Assembly (NCBI RefSeq): GCF_001866645.1
Contig: NZ_MLYP01000053.1
Span: 1 to 64,000, forward strand
From: Streptomyces colonosanans
GTDB lineage: Bacteria > Actinomycetota > Actinomycetes > Streptomycetales > Streptomycetaceae
Direction: 5' to 3'
Length of the DNA: 64,000 nucleotides
Part shown: piece after piece, positions 1 through 8,797 of the stretch
Layout: each line of letters opens with the position of its first letter
Numbering within the stretch: the stretch's first letter is position 1
Made by a program: the position numbers and the translations under genes
The notes under the pieces: model-generated
Databases searched by the model: none
What the model saw: only the letters and a program-made list of their open reading frames with translations
Told to the model about the DNA's origin: nothing

Positions 1-54
1 ACCACCCCTCAACGAGGCGCTTCGCGCCACACTTGCCAATAGGAGGCTCCAGCC

Positions 55-3000
55 GTGTCAAAGCCGCCGTTCACGCACCTGCACGTCCACACCCAGTACT
101 CGCTGCTGGACGGTGCCGCGCGGCTGAAGGACATGTTCAACGCCTGCAATGAGATGGGCATGACACACATCGCCATGTCCGACCACGGCAACCTCCACGG
201 TGCGTATGACTTCTTCCACTCCGCGAAGAAGGCCGGGATCACCCCGATCATCGGCATCGAGGCATATGTCGCCCCCGAGTCGCGGCGCAACAAGCGCAAA
301 ATCCGGTGGGGCCAGCCGCACCAGAAGCGGGACGACATCTCCGGTTCGGGTGGTTACACCCACAAGACGATCTGGGCGGCGAACGGGACGGGCCTGCACA
401 ACCTCTTCCGGCTCTCCTCGGACGCCTACGCCGAGGGCTGGCTGCAGAAGTGGCCCCGGATGGACAAGGAGACCATCGCCCAGTGGTCCGAGGGGCTCAT
501 CGCCTCCACCGGCTGCCCCTCTGGCGAGCTGCAGACCCGGCTGCGCCTCGGCCAGTTCGACGAGGCCCTGAAGTCGGCCGCCGAGTACCAGGACATCTTC
601 GGCAAGGACCGCTACTTCCTGGAGCTGATGGACCACGGCATCGAGATCGAGCGCCGGGTCCGCGACGGCCTGCTGGAGATCGGCAAGAAGCTCGGTATCC
701 CGCCGCTGGTCACGAACGACTCGCACTACACCTACGCCCACGAGGCCGGCGCCCACGACGCCCTGCTGTGCATCCAGACCGGCAAGAACCTCTCCGACCC
801 GGACCGCTTCAAGTTCGACGGCACCGGCTACTACCTGAAGTCCACGGACGAGATGTACGCCATCGACTCCTCGGACGCCTGGCAGGAGGGCTGCCGCAAC
901 ACCCTTTTGGTGGCCGAGCAGATCGACACCACAGGCATGTTCGAGAAGCGCGACCTCATGCCCAAGTTCGACATCCCCGAGGGCTACACGGAGGTCACCT
1001 GGTTCAAGGAGGAGGTCCGCCGCGGCATGGAGCGCCGCTTCCCGGGCGGCGTTCCCGAGGACCGTCAGAAGCAGGCGGACTACGAGATGGACGTCATCAT
1101 CTCGATGGGGTTCCCGGGCTACTTCCTCGTGGTCGCCGACTTCATCATGTGGGCCAAGAACAACGGCATCGCGGTGGGCCCCGGCCGAGGCTCCGCGGCA
1201 GGCTCGATCGTCGCCTACGCCATGGGCATCACCGACCTCGACCCGATTCCGCACGGTCTGATCTTCGAGCGGTTCCTCAACCCCGAGCGCATCTCGATGC
1301 CCGATGTCGACATCGACTTCGACGAGCGTCGGCGCGTCGAGGTGATCCGGTACGTGACGGAGAAGTACGGCGCCGACAAGGTCGCCATGATCGGCACGTA
1401 CGGCACCATCAAGGCCAAGAACGCGATCAAGGACTCCGCACGCGTGCTGGGCTACCCGTACGCGATGGGCGACCGCATCACCAAGGCGATGCCGGCCGAC
1501 GTCCTCGGCAAGGGCATCCCGCTGTCCGGCATCACCGACCCGAACCACCCGCGCTACTCGGAGGCCGGCGAGGTGCGCGGGATGTACGAGAACGAGCCGG
1601 ACGTGAAGAAGGTCATCGACACCGCCAAGGGCGTCGAGGGCCTGGTGCGGCAGATGGGCGTGCACGCGGCCGGCGTGATCATGTCCAGCGAGACCATCAC
1701 CGATCACGTGCCGGTCTGGGTCCGGCACACCGACGGTGTCACCATCACCCAGTGGGACTACCCGAGCTGTGAGTCGCTCGGCCTGCTGAAGATGGACTTC
1801 CTCGGCCTGCGCAACCTGACGATCATGGACGACGCCGTCAAGATGGTGAAGTCCAACAAGGGCGTCGACATCGACCTGCTGGGCCTCCCGCTGGACGACC
1901 CCACGACCTTCGAACTGCTCCAGCGCGGCGACACGCTCGGCGTCTTCCAGTTCGACGGCGGCCCCATGCGCTCGCTGCTGCGGCTGATGAAGCCGGACAA
2001 CTTCGAGGACATCTCCGCCGTGTCGGCCCTGTACCGGCCGGGCCCGATGGGCATGAACTCCCACACCAACTACGCGCTGCGCAAGAACGGCCAGCAGGAG
2101 ATCACACCGATCCACCCGGAGCTGGAGGCGCCGCTCAAGGAGGTCCTGGACGTCACCTACGGCCTGATCGTCTACCAGGAGCAGGTGCAGAAGGCCGCCC
2201 AGATCATCGCGGGCTACACGCTCGGCGAGGCCGACGTGCTGCGGCGTGTGATGGGCAAGAAGAAGCCCGAGGAACTGGCGAAGAACTTCACCATCTTCCA
2301 GTCCGGTGCCCGCAACAAGGGCTTCAGCGACGAGGCGATCCAGGCCCTGTGGGACGTGCTGGTCCCCTTCGCCGGCTACGCCTTCAACAAGGCTCACTCC
2401 GCGGCGTACGGACTGGTCTCGTACTGGACCGCCTACCTGAAGGCGAACCACCCCGCCGAGTACATGGCCGCCCTGCTGACCTCGGTCAAGGACGACAAGG
2501 ACAAGTCGGCCGTCTACCTCAACGAGTGCCGCCGCATGGGCATCAAGGTGCTCCCGCCGAACGTCAACGAGTCCGAGCAGAACTTCGCCGCCCAGGGCGA
2601 CGACGTGATCCTGTTCGGTCTCTCCGCCGTCCGCAACGTCGGCACCAACGTCGTCGAGTCGATCATCAAGTGCCGCAAGGCCAAGGGGAAGTACACGTCC
2701 TTCCCGGACTACCTCGACAAGGTCGAGGCGGTGGTCTGCAACAAGCGCACCACGGAATCGCTGATCAAGGCCGGCGCCTTCGACACCATGGGTCACACCC
2801 GCAAGGGCCTCACCGCGCAGTACGAGCCGATGATCGACAACGTGGTCGCGGTCAAGCGCAAGGAGGCCGAGGGCCAGTTCGACCTCTTCGGCGGCATGGG
2901 CGAGGAGCAGAGCAGCGAGCCCGGCTTCGGCCTGGACGTCACCTTCACCGACGAGGAGTGGGACAAGACGTATCTGCTCGCCCAGGAGCGGGAGATGCTC

Positions 3001-3594
3001 GGTCTGTACGTCTCCGACCATCCGCTCTTCGGCCTGGAGCACGTGCTCTCCGACAAGGCGGACGCGGGCATCAACCAGCTCACCGGCGGCGAGCACGCGG
3101 ACGGCGCGGTGGTGACCATCGGCGGCATCATCTCGGGCCTGCAGCGCAAGATGACCAAGCAGGGCAACGCCTGGGCGATCGCCACCGTGGAGGACCTGGC
3201 CGGCTCCATCGAGTGCATGTTCTTCCCGGCGACCTACCAACTGGTGTCGACCCAACTCGTCGAGGACGCCGTGGTGTTCGTCAAGGGCCGCCTCGACAAG
3301 CGCGAGGACGTGCCGCGGCTGGTCGCGATGGAACTGATGGTCCCGGACCTGTCGGCTGCGGGTACCAATGCGCCCGTGGTGCTCACCATCCCGGCGGTGA
3401 AGGTCACCCCGCCGATGGTGAGCCGCCTCGGTGAGATCCTCAGCCAGCACAAGGGCGACAGCGAAGTGCGGATCAAGCTCCAGGGGCCGCGCAAGACGAC
3501 CGTCCTGCGACTGGACCGGCACCGCGTGAAGCCGGACCCGGCGCTCTACGGCGATCTCAAGGTCCTGCTCGGCCCGTCCTGTCTGGCGGGCTGA
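55..3594 (+). CDS. dnaE: DNA polymerase III alpha subunit (DnaE1)
   Basis: Replicative DNA polymerase catalytic subunit, 1179 aa, full length for actinobacterial DnaE1. The N-terminal PHP domain opens with HLHVHTQYS (His8, His10, His12). The C-family polymerase domain carries GPGRGSAAGS and the catalytic acidic motif PDVDIDF at residues 416-422. A helix-hairpin-helix region and a C-terminal OB-fold region (about residue 1030 on) follow. The GTG start lies 4 nt after AGGAGGCTCC, a strong ribosome binding site. The length and complete PHP domain fit the essential replicase rather than the shorter, damage-inducible DnaE2/ImuC. It is followed by a long perfect hairpin, so it is probably the last gene of its transcript. 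The identification is secure; the choice of DnaE1 over another DnaE is inferred from length and neighbourhood. Confidence 0.97.
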   Translation: MSKPPFTHLHVHTQYSLLDGAARLKDMFNACNEMGMTHIAMSDHGNLHGAYDFFHSAKKAGITPIIGIEAYVAPESRRNKRKIRWGQPHQKRDDISGSGGYTHKTIWAANGTGLHNLFRLSSDAYAEGWLQKWPRMDKETIAQWSEGLIASTGCPSGELQTRLRLGQFDEALKSAAEYQDIFGKDRYFLELMDHGIEIERRVRDGLLEIGKKLGIPPLVTNDSHYTYAHEAGAHDALLCIQTGKNLSDPDRFKFDGTGYYLKSTDEMYAIDSSDAWQEGCRNTLLVAEQIDTTGMFEKRDLMPKFDIPEGYTEVTWFKEEVRRGMERRFPGGVPEDRQKQADYEMDVIISMGFPGYFLVVADFIMWAKNNGIAVGPGRGSAAGSIVAYAMGITDLDPIPHGLIFERFLNPERISMPDVDIDFDERRRVEVIRYVTEKYGADKVAMIGTYGTIKAKNAIKDSARVLGYPYAMGDRITKAMPADVLGKGIPLSGITDPNHPRYSEAGEVRGMYENEPDVKKVIDTAKGVEGLVRQMGVHAAGVIMSSETITDHVPVWVRHTDGVTITQWDYPSCESLGLLKMDFLGLRNLTIMDDAVKMVKSNKGVDIDLLGLPLDDPTTFELLQRGDTLGVFQFDGGPMRSLLRLMKPDNFEDISAVSALYRPGPMGMNSHTNYALRKNGQQEITPIHPELEAPLKEVLDVTYGLIVYQEQVQKAAQIIAGYTLGEADVLRRVMGKKKPEELAKNFTIFQSGARNKGFSDEAIQALWDVLVPFAGYAFNKAHSAAYGLVSYWTAYLKANHPAEYMAALLTSVKDDKDKSAVYLNECRRMGIKVLPPNVNESEQNFAAQGDDVILFGLSAVRNVGTNVVESIIKCRKAKGKYTSFPDYLDKVEAVVCNKRTTESLIKAGAFDTMGHTRKGLTAQYEPMIDNVVAVKRKEAEGQFDLFGGMGEEQSSEPGFGLDVTFTDEEWDKTYLLAQEREMLGLYVSDHPLFGLEHVLSDKADAGINQLTGGEHADGAVVTIGGIISGLQRKMTKQGNAWAIATVEDLAGSIECMFFPATYQLVSTQLVEDAVVFVKGRLDKREDVPRLVAMELMVPDLSAAGTNAPVVLTIPAVKVTPPMVSRLGEILSQHKGDSEVRIKLQGPRKTTVLRLDRHRVKPDPALYGDLKVLLGPSCLAG

Positions 3595-3618
3595 TCACCC
3601 GGAGCGACAACGCATGTG

Positions 3619-3648
3619 AGGGGCGCACCCGTTGCCGGGTGCGCCCCT
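3619..3648 (+). terminator. Hairpin terminator after dnaE
   Basis: AGGGGCGCACCCG and CGGGTGCGCCCCT form a perfect 13-bp stem around a TTGC loop, 25 nt after the dnaE stop. There is no T-run, as is common for Streptomyces terminators. It may also stop the leftward small gene beyond it. Confidence 0.8.
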
Positions 3649-3736
3649 GCGTGTGTGCCCGGGCTTCAGCAGACCCACCGGCGGAGGGTCCGAGGGGCAT
3701 CACCCGGAAATCACATCACGCGCCCGATGCCGGGCC

Positions 3737-3916
3737 TCAGTTGTGACCGAAGCGCTTCTGCTGCTTACGGGCAACATCCGCGGGGCCGCCCTGGGTCTGC
3801 GGGATCGGGGACTGGTGGGTCTCCGCCGTGGACCTCTCCGCCTGCTCCTGCGTCTTCTCGGTCTGGGAGGAGCGGCTCTGCTGGGCAGCCTGCTTGCGGT
3901 TCTTGTTCTTGGCCAT
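3737..3916 (-). CDS. Small basic hydrophilic protein (MAKNKN family)
   Basis: Predicted 59-aa protein starting MAKNKNRKQAAQQS, rich in Lys, Gln, Ser and Thr, with no hydrophobic segment. The ATG follows GGAGGCATCACC, a good ribosome binding site, and I chose it over an in-frame start 27 codons upstream because that one lacks such a site. I recognise it as a type of small uncharacterised Streptomyces protein and can give no function. It is likely disordered and cytosolic. It is a single gene converging on dnaE. Confidence 0.7.
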   Translation of the reverse strand: MAKNKNRKQAAQQSRSSQTEKTQEQAERSTAETHQSPIPQTQGGPADVARKQQKRFGHN

Positions 3917-4138
3917 GGTGATGCCTCCTGTGGGGGATCTAGGGGCCAGGGCCGGGACCAGATTCACATAGGCTGACAACACTCGCATGTCGGACAATTA
4001 CCGTGTGTGACAAGGGCTGTCGGGGAACTATGTCCGGATACGCCACGCCGAAGATCGAGTTCGGGCCGTTAACCTCGGTGCGGTCGGGCAGACTCGAATC
4101 AAGCCCGAGGCAAACCTCCCGGAAAGAGGGTGGATCGC

Positions 4139-5353
4139 GTGGACCGCTGCATCGTCCTGGTGGACGCCGGATATCTGCTCGGGGCCGCCGCCAGTCTGCT
4201 CGCCGGGGAGCCCTCCCGGTCGCGGATCGCCGTCGACCATGCCGCTCTCATCCAGGGACTGCGTGAGCGCGCCGAGTCCGATACGCAGCGGCCGCTGCTG
4301 CGCATCTACTGGTTCGACGGCGCCCCCGACCGCCTGCCGCAGCCGGAGCACCGCAGGCTGCGCGTGATGCCCCGGGTGACCGTGCGGCTGGGCGCGCTGA
4401 CCCGCAGCGACGGGCGGTGGGCGCAGAAGGGCGTTGACGCCGCCATGCACGCCGAGCTGACCGAGTTGGCCCGCAACCGCGCCTGCTCGGACATCGTGCT
4501 CGTCACCGGGGACGGCGATCTGCTTCCGGGCATGATGGCCGCGAAGGAGCACGGGGTCGCCGTGCACCTGTGGGCCGTCCAGGCCGCGGACGGCGACTAC
4601 AACCAGTCCGAGGACCTGGTCGCGGAGGCCGACGAGCGCAGGGTGCTCGACCGGGAGTGGATCACCAGGGCCGTACGCGCCAAGGAACTGGGCGGAGTGT
4701 GTGCGCCCCCGCCGGTGCCGCGGCCGGAGATCGCCGCGATCCTGTCGGCACCACTGCCCGAGTCCGCGCTCGCGGCCACCACGGAACGACCTGCCGAGGA
4801 GCCGGTGCACGCCTCGCCGGCCGCCGCGCAGAACGGCGGCCAGGAGCGGATGCCGACGGCCAAGGGCGTACCGACCCCGAAGGACCTGGCGGCCCTGCGG
4901 GCGCCCGGGACGCAGTCCGTGCCGCAGCCTGCCGGAGCGACGCTGCGATGGTCGTCCGACAAGGGGTGGGTGGACCGGCCCGCGACGGCGGAGTCACCCG
5001 AGGCGGCCTTCCTGCCGACGCTGGCACAGCTGACGACCGCCGAGCAGCGGTGGGCCGACCGGGAGGAGGACATCACCACGGTCGGCGGTGACCCGTACGA
5101 GGTGGGGCAGGTCTTCGCGCGGCGGTGGATCGGACGGCTCACCGATCCGTCGCATCTGCAGAAGCTGTCGGGCATGTATCCGCGGATTCCGCACCGCATC
5201 GACGGCGAACTGCTGCGGTACGCGGCCCGGTTCGGGCTGCTCGCGCACAAGGACGACCAGATCGACGAGCACGACCGGTACGCGATCCGGGCGGGATTCT
5301 GGCGCGAGATCGACCAGCTCACGGCATCGGAGCACGCCCCCGCAGGGGAGTAG
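4139..5353 (+). CDS. NYN (PIN-like) domain protein
   Basis: About 404 aa. The N-terminal 150 residues form a NYN domain, a PIN-like nuclease fold usually tied to RNA processing. Its acidic motifs are VDAGYLLG (Asp9), FDGAPD, KGVDAAMHAEL and VTGDGDLLPG. The middle is a Pro/Ala-rich linker, and the last ~110 residues form a separate helical region of unknown fold (GQVFARRWIGRL onward). I placed the start at the second GTG because GGAAAGAGG (4120-4128 region) is well spaced for it and too close to the GTG at 4130. RNA cleavage is inferred from the family and not shown here. The gene stands alone, with an ABC exporter downstream. Confidence 0.85.
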   Translation: MDRCIVLVDAGYLLGAAASLLAGEPSRSRIAVDHAALIQGLRERAESDTQRPLLRIYWFDGAPDRLPQPEHRRLRVMPRVTVRLGALTRSDGRWAQKGVDAAMHAELTELARNRACSDIVLVTGDGDLLPGMMAAKEHGVAVHLWAVQAADGDYNQSEDLVAEADERRVLDREWITRAVRAKELGGVCAPPPVPRPEIAAILSAPLPESALAATTERPAEEPVHASPAAAQNGGQERMPTAKGVPTPKDLAALRAPGTQSVPQPAGATLRWSSDKGWVDRPATAESPEAAFLPTLAQLTTAEQRWADREEDITTVGGDPYEVGQVFARRWIGRLTDPSHLQKLSGMYPRIPHRIDGELLRYAARFGLLAHKDDQIDEHDRYAIRAGFWREIDQLTASEHAPAGE

Positions 5354-5418
5354 TGGTCCGTGCGGGTGACCAGCCCCGGGAACCGTTCACCGTGCGGCAC
5401 CCCGTACCCTCGTCCCTT

Positions 5419-6435
5419 GTGAATACGCGCGCCGCACCGACACATCCGCAAAGTCGCGAGGTCGTGTGCGCCGTGCGCGGAGTGACCAAGACCTATCCGG
5501 CGATACGGGGCCGACGCGGCGCGCCCGGGACGCCCGAGGTGCGCGCCACCGACGACCTGTGCCTGGACATCCGGCGCGGTGAGATCTTCGGGCTGCTCGG
5601 ACCGAACGGCGCCGGCAAGTCCACCCTCGTACGGCAGCTGACCGGGCTGATGCGGCCCGATCGCGGCAGTGTCGAGATCCTCGGACACGACATCGTGCGC
5701 CACCCCGAACGGGCCGCGCGGATCCTTGCCTACCTCGGCCAGGAGTCCACCGCCCTCGACGAGCTGACCGTCTCGCTCGCGGCCGAGACCACCGGGCGGC
5801 TGCGCGGGCTCGATCTGCGGCAGGCGCGCTCGGAGAGGGACGCCGTGCTCGACGAGCTCGGGCTCACGCCGATCGCCTCTCGGCCGCTCAAGAAGCTCTC
5901 CGGCGGTCAGCGCAGGCTCGCCTGCTTCGCCGCCGCACTCGTGGGGGAGCGGCCACTGCTCGTACTCGACGAGCCGACCACCGGTATGGATCCGGTCGCC
6001 CGGCGGGCCGTCTGGGCCGCCGTGGACCGGCGGCGGGCCGAGCGCGGGACGACCGTCCTGCTGGTCACCCACAACGTCATCGAGGCGGAGACCGTCCTCG
6101 ACCGGGTCGCCGTCCTCGACCAGGGGCGCGTCATCGCCTGCGACACCCCTGCGGGGCTCAAGGAGCAGGTCGCGGGCGAGGTGCGTGTCGAACTCGTGTG
6201 GCGCGACCGGGCGCCGCTGGAGGTGCCCGAGGTCGCGGCGCTGCGCACCCGGGCCGTCGAGTCCGGGCGTCGCTGGTCGCTGCGGATGGCCCCCGAGGAG
6301 GCGCGGGCGGCCGTCGCCACCGTGACCGGGGGCGCCGCCTTTGCCGCACTCGACGACTTCACACTGGCCACGCCGAGCCTGGAAGATGTCTATCTGGCAC
6401 TCGGAGGCAGTGCCCAGGGGTTGGTGAAGGCATGA
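5419..6435 (+). CDS. ABC transporter ATP-binding protein (drug/ABC-2 exporter type)
   Basis: 338-aa ATPase with Walker A GPNGAGKST, signature LSGGQ, Walker B LLVLDEP and the H-loop VTHN. It resembles DrrA/NodI-type ATPases that pair with ABC-2 permeases, and the probable permease is directly downstream. The C-terminal ~90 residues form the extra domain typical of this group. I chose the GTG at 5419, which gives VNTRAAP. No Shine-Dalgarno precedes it, but TACCCT lies 8 nt upstream, so a leaderless transcript is likely. The substrate cannot be told from sequence. Confidence 0.9.
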   Translation: MNTRAAPTHPQSREVVCAVRGVTKTYPAIRGRRGAPGTPEVRATDDLCLDIRRGEIFGLLGPNGAGKSTLVRQLTGLMRPDRGSVEILGHDIVRHPERAARILAYLGQESTALDELTVSLAAETTGRLRGLDLRQARSERDAVLDELGLTPIASRPLKKLSGGQRRLACFAAALVGERPLLVLDEPTTGMDPVARRAVWAAVDRRRAERGTTVLLVTHNVIEAETVLDRVAVLDQGRVIACDTPAGLKEQVAGEVRVELVWRDRAPLEVPEVAALRTRAVESGRRWSLRMAPEEARAAVATVTGGAAFAALDDFTLATPSLEDVYLALGGSAQGLVKA

Positions 6436-6530
6436 GCGCGCGGGTCGTCGTATCCGTAGGGAGCGGAAGGGGTGCCGCGTTCGTCGGGGACGGAGCGGCG
6501 GCAGGAGCGAAGAGGAGCAGCGCGACGTGA
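6432..6530 (+). CDS. Possible 32-aa coupling ORF between ABC genes
   Basis: An ATG at 6432 overlaps the stop of the ABC ATPase gene (ATGA), and the frame ends in a TGA that overlaps the GTG of the permease gene. The product would be a Gly/Ala-rich 32-aa peptide starting MSARVVVSVG. The perfect overlap at both ends suggests translational coupling. A chance ORF in GC-rich spacer is equally possible. No function can be assigned. Confidence 0.3.
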   Translation: MSARVVVSVGSGRGAAFVGDGAAAGAKRSSAT

Positions 6531-7345
6531 GTGCCGTACCCGCCGAGGTTCTGCCCGGCGCCGGGATGGCGGAGGGCGACACCCTGGGCGAGGCCGCCCT
6601 CGGGCCGCGAGCGCGACTGTGGCCGTCGCTGGCCGCCGTGTACCGGGCCCAGCTGTCCCGGGCGCGGGTCGCGCGGATCCCGCTGCTGTTCGTCGCGACC
6701 TTCCAGTCGGTCGGCATCATGATCATGATGCGCGGGGTCGTGGACGGCGGGGGCGACGCGCGGTCCGTGGTCGCCGGGTCCTCCGTGCTGGTGGTCGCGT
6801 ACGTCGGGCTGAACCTGCTGGCGCAGTACTTCGGCCAGTTGCGCAGCAGCGGCGGGCTCGACCACTACGCCACGCTTCCGGCGCCGGCCGCCGCGGTGGT
6901 GCTGGGGGCGGCGGGGGCGTACGCGTCGTTCACGGTGCCCGGGACCGTGGTGACCGCCGTCTTCGGGTGTGTGCTGTTCGGGCTGCCGATGGCCCACCTG
7001 TGGGTGCTGGCAGTGGTGATCCCGCTCGCCGGGGCCGCGCTGTCCGGGCTCGGGGCTGCCCTCGGACTGCTCGCTCCGCGGCCTGAACTGGCCACGTTGC
7101 TCGGGCAGTTGGGCATGTCGGCGGCACTGCTGCTGGGGGTCCTGCCGGCCCACCGGATGCCGGAGACCGTGCAACTCGTACGGGATCTGCTGCCGTCCAC
7201 CTACGGTGTCGAGGCGTTCGCCAGGACCTTCGGCGAGCACCCGGACTGGGTGTCCGTCCTCGGCGACCTCGCCGTGTGCGGCGCCGTCGGGGTGGCCTCG
7301 CTGGCGATGGCGACCTGGGCGTACCGCAGGGCAGCCGTCCGGTGA
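6527..7345 (+). CDS. ABC-2 type transporter permease
   Basis: 272-aa integral membrane protein with about six hydrophobic segments after a soluble N-terminus of roughly 45 residues. It is preceded by GAGGAGC, a good ribosome binding site 9 nt before the GTG. It lies just after an ABC-2 type ATPase gene, so the pair should form an exporter with permease and ATPase on separate chains. The pattern fits ABC-2 permeases of the DrrB group. Substrate unknown. Confidence 0.85.
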   Translation: MSAVPAEVLPGAGMAEGDTLGEAALGPRARLWPSLAAVYRAQLSRARVARIPLLFVATFQSVGIMIMMRGVVDGGGDARSVVAGSSVLVVAYVGLNLLAQYFGQLRSSGGLDHYATLPAPAAAVVLGAAGAYASFTVPGTVVTAVFGCVLFGLPMAHLWVLAVVIPLAGAALSGLGAALGLLAPRPELATLLGQLGMSAALLLGVLPAHRMPETVQLVRDLLPSTYGVEAFARTFGEHPDWVSVLGDLAVCGAVGVASLAMATWAYRRAAVR

Positions 7346-7379
7346 CGCAACTGACAGATACGCCTGGCAGGATGTGAAG

Positions 7380-8069
7380 GTGACCGCTCCGTTGACTCCG
7401 CCACCGCCGCCGCATGAACAGCGCCCGGACTCCTCGCCGAACGCGTGGCAGGCGGCGTCCGCCCCCGGGATGACGGGGCCCGCTCCGCACGGCGCCACGT
7501 CCCTGTACGGGCATGACGGGCCCGGGATGAGGACCGAGGTACGGGAGGCGGCCGTCATCACGGTGGGCGTCGCCCTCGCCGGGGTGCTGCTCGGGGTGCT
7601 GTGGGCGTGGCTGGCGCCGCGGGTGCCGCTGGTGGGGGATCTGGTCGGCAAGAACTGGGTGGTCTACCTGAAGGACACCGAGGGGGAGCAGGCCATCGCG
7701 GTGGACGGTACGTTCACGCTGCTCGCGCTCGGCTTCGGACTGGTCAGCGCACTGGTCGTCTTCCTGGTGCGCAAGCGAGGCGGGGTGCCGCTGGTGGTGG
7801 CGCTCGTCGTGGGCGGACTTCTCGGCTCGCTGCTCGCATGGCGGGTGGGAGTCTGGCTGGGGCCCACACAGGACGTGATCGCGCATGCGAAGGCCGTGGG
7901 CAAGGGGGTGACGTTCTCCGCGCCGCTGAAACTGGGGGCGAAGGGGGCGTTGCTCGCATGGCCGGTGGCCGCGCTGGTGGTCCACCTCGGGCTGACGGGG
8001 CTGTTCGGTCCGCGGGATCCGGATCCGTATGCGACGCCGTACGAGTCGGCTGCGCCGCCGTCGGCATAA
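7380..8069 (+). CDS. Predicted membrane protein (DUF2567-like)
   Basis: About 229 aa. The first ~50 residues are Pro-rich and disordered. Four hydrophobic helices follow: VITVGVALAGVLLGVL, FTLLALGFGLVSALVV, LVVALVVGGLLGSLLA, and LLAWPVAALVVHLGL. The layout fits the actinobacterial DUF2567 membrane family; this is recognition by pattern and function is unknown. The GTG start has CAGGAT 6 nt upstream (7368-7373) and no clear ribosome binding site, suggesting a leaderless mRNA. It sits 34 nt after the permease gene but may have this promoter of its own. Confidence 0.75.
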   Translation: MTAPLTPPPPPHEQRPDSSPNAWQAASAPGMTGPAPHGATSLYGHDGPGMRTEVREAAVITVGVALAGVLLGVLWAWLAPRVPLVGDLVGKNWVVYLKDTEGEQAIAVDGTFTLLALGFGLVSALVVFLVRKRGGVPLVVALVVGGLLGSLLAWRVGVWLGPTQDVIAHAKAVGKGVTFSAPLKLGAKGALLAWPVAALVVHLGLTGLFGPRDPDPYATPYESAAPPSA

Positions 8070-8082
8070 GGGCCCTCCTGGA

Positions 8083-8113
8083 GCGCCGGAGCAGCCGAGG
8101 GGCTGTCCGGCGC
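8083..8113 (+). terminator. Hairpin terminator after the DUF2567-like gene
   Basis: GCGCCGGA and TCCGGCGC pair outside CAGCC and GGCTG, with a GAGG loop and one bulged G: a near-perfect 13-bp stem 14 nt after the stop. No T-run. Confidence 0.75.
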
Positions 8114-8248
8114 CGGGGTGAGGGGCGTGCGTGGTCACGCCGGGCGGTGGCCGTGATTCGCGTGGCCCTTCTTCATGCGCCATTTGCGCTTACGTGTCCT
8201 CTTCGACATATATCCCTACTAGCCGAGGACAGGCCGTTCGTCGAGTCG

Positions 8249-8758
8249 TCAGGCCCGGCCGATCCGGGCCAGGGCCGCCTGCGTGAGGTTCGCCAGGTCC
8301 GCGGGGGACACTTCCACCTCAAGGCCCCGGCGGCCCGCCGAGACGCAGATCGTGGCGTGCGACGACGCCGACTCGTCCAGGACCGTGCGCAGCCTCTTGC
8401 GCTGGCCCAGGGGGGAGATGCCGCCGCGCACGTACCCCGTCGTGCGTTCGGCGAGCGCCGGGTCCGCCATTGCCGCCTTCTTGCCGCCCACGGCCGCCGC
8501 CAGCGCCTTCAGGTCCAGTGAGCCCGCCACCGGGACCACCCCGACCACCAGCGCGCCGTCCACGTCCGCCACCAGTGTCTTGAAGACCCGGTCGGGGGAC
8601 ACTCCCATCGCCTCGGCCGCCTCGTCGCCGTAGGAGGGGTGCGAGGGGTCGTGGTCGTAGGAGTGGACCGTGAACTCCACCCCGGCGGCCGTCAGCGCCA
8701 CCGTCGCCGGCGTTCCACCTGCCCCTTTTTCCTGCTGTTTCTTCGACTTCTTGGCCAT
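8249..8758 (-). CDS. ybaK: YbaK/EbsC-type aminoacyl-tRNA deacylase
   Basis: 169 aa, matching the YbaK Cys-tRNA(Pro) deacylase group in length and layout. Members hydrolyse mischarged Cys-tRNA(Pro) in trans. Visible family features include VFKTLVADVDG, VVPVAGSLDLKALA, the KKA segment and YVRGGISPLGQ, which corresponds to the conserved GGxSPxG loop. The N-terminus MAKKSKKQQEKG is a short basic tail. GAGGAT 8 nt before the ATG could be a -10 of a leaderless mRNA or, as GGGAGG, a ribosome binding site. It is followed in the same direction by no close gene; the LON-domain gene lies upstream. Confidence 0.9.
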   Translation of the reverse strand: MAKKSKKQQEKGAGGTPATVALTAAGVEFTVHSYDHDPSHPSYGDEAAEAMGVSPDRVFKTLVADVDGALVVGVVPVAGSLDLKALAAAVGGKKAAMADPALAERTTGYVRGGISPLGQRKRLRTVLDESASSHATICVSAGRRGLEVEVSPADLANLTQAALARIGRA

Positions 8759-8797
8759 GGGCCTGCATCCTCCCAGACGGCCGCGTCGGCCCCTGTC

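Noticed and set aside
58..3522. Very long open frame on the minus strand opposite dnaE
   Set aside because: Mirror frame of a GC-rich gene. The translation has no domain and is dominated by Val, Leu, Arg and His; dnaE is certain.
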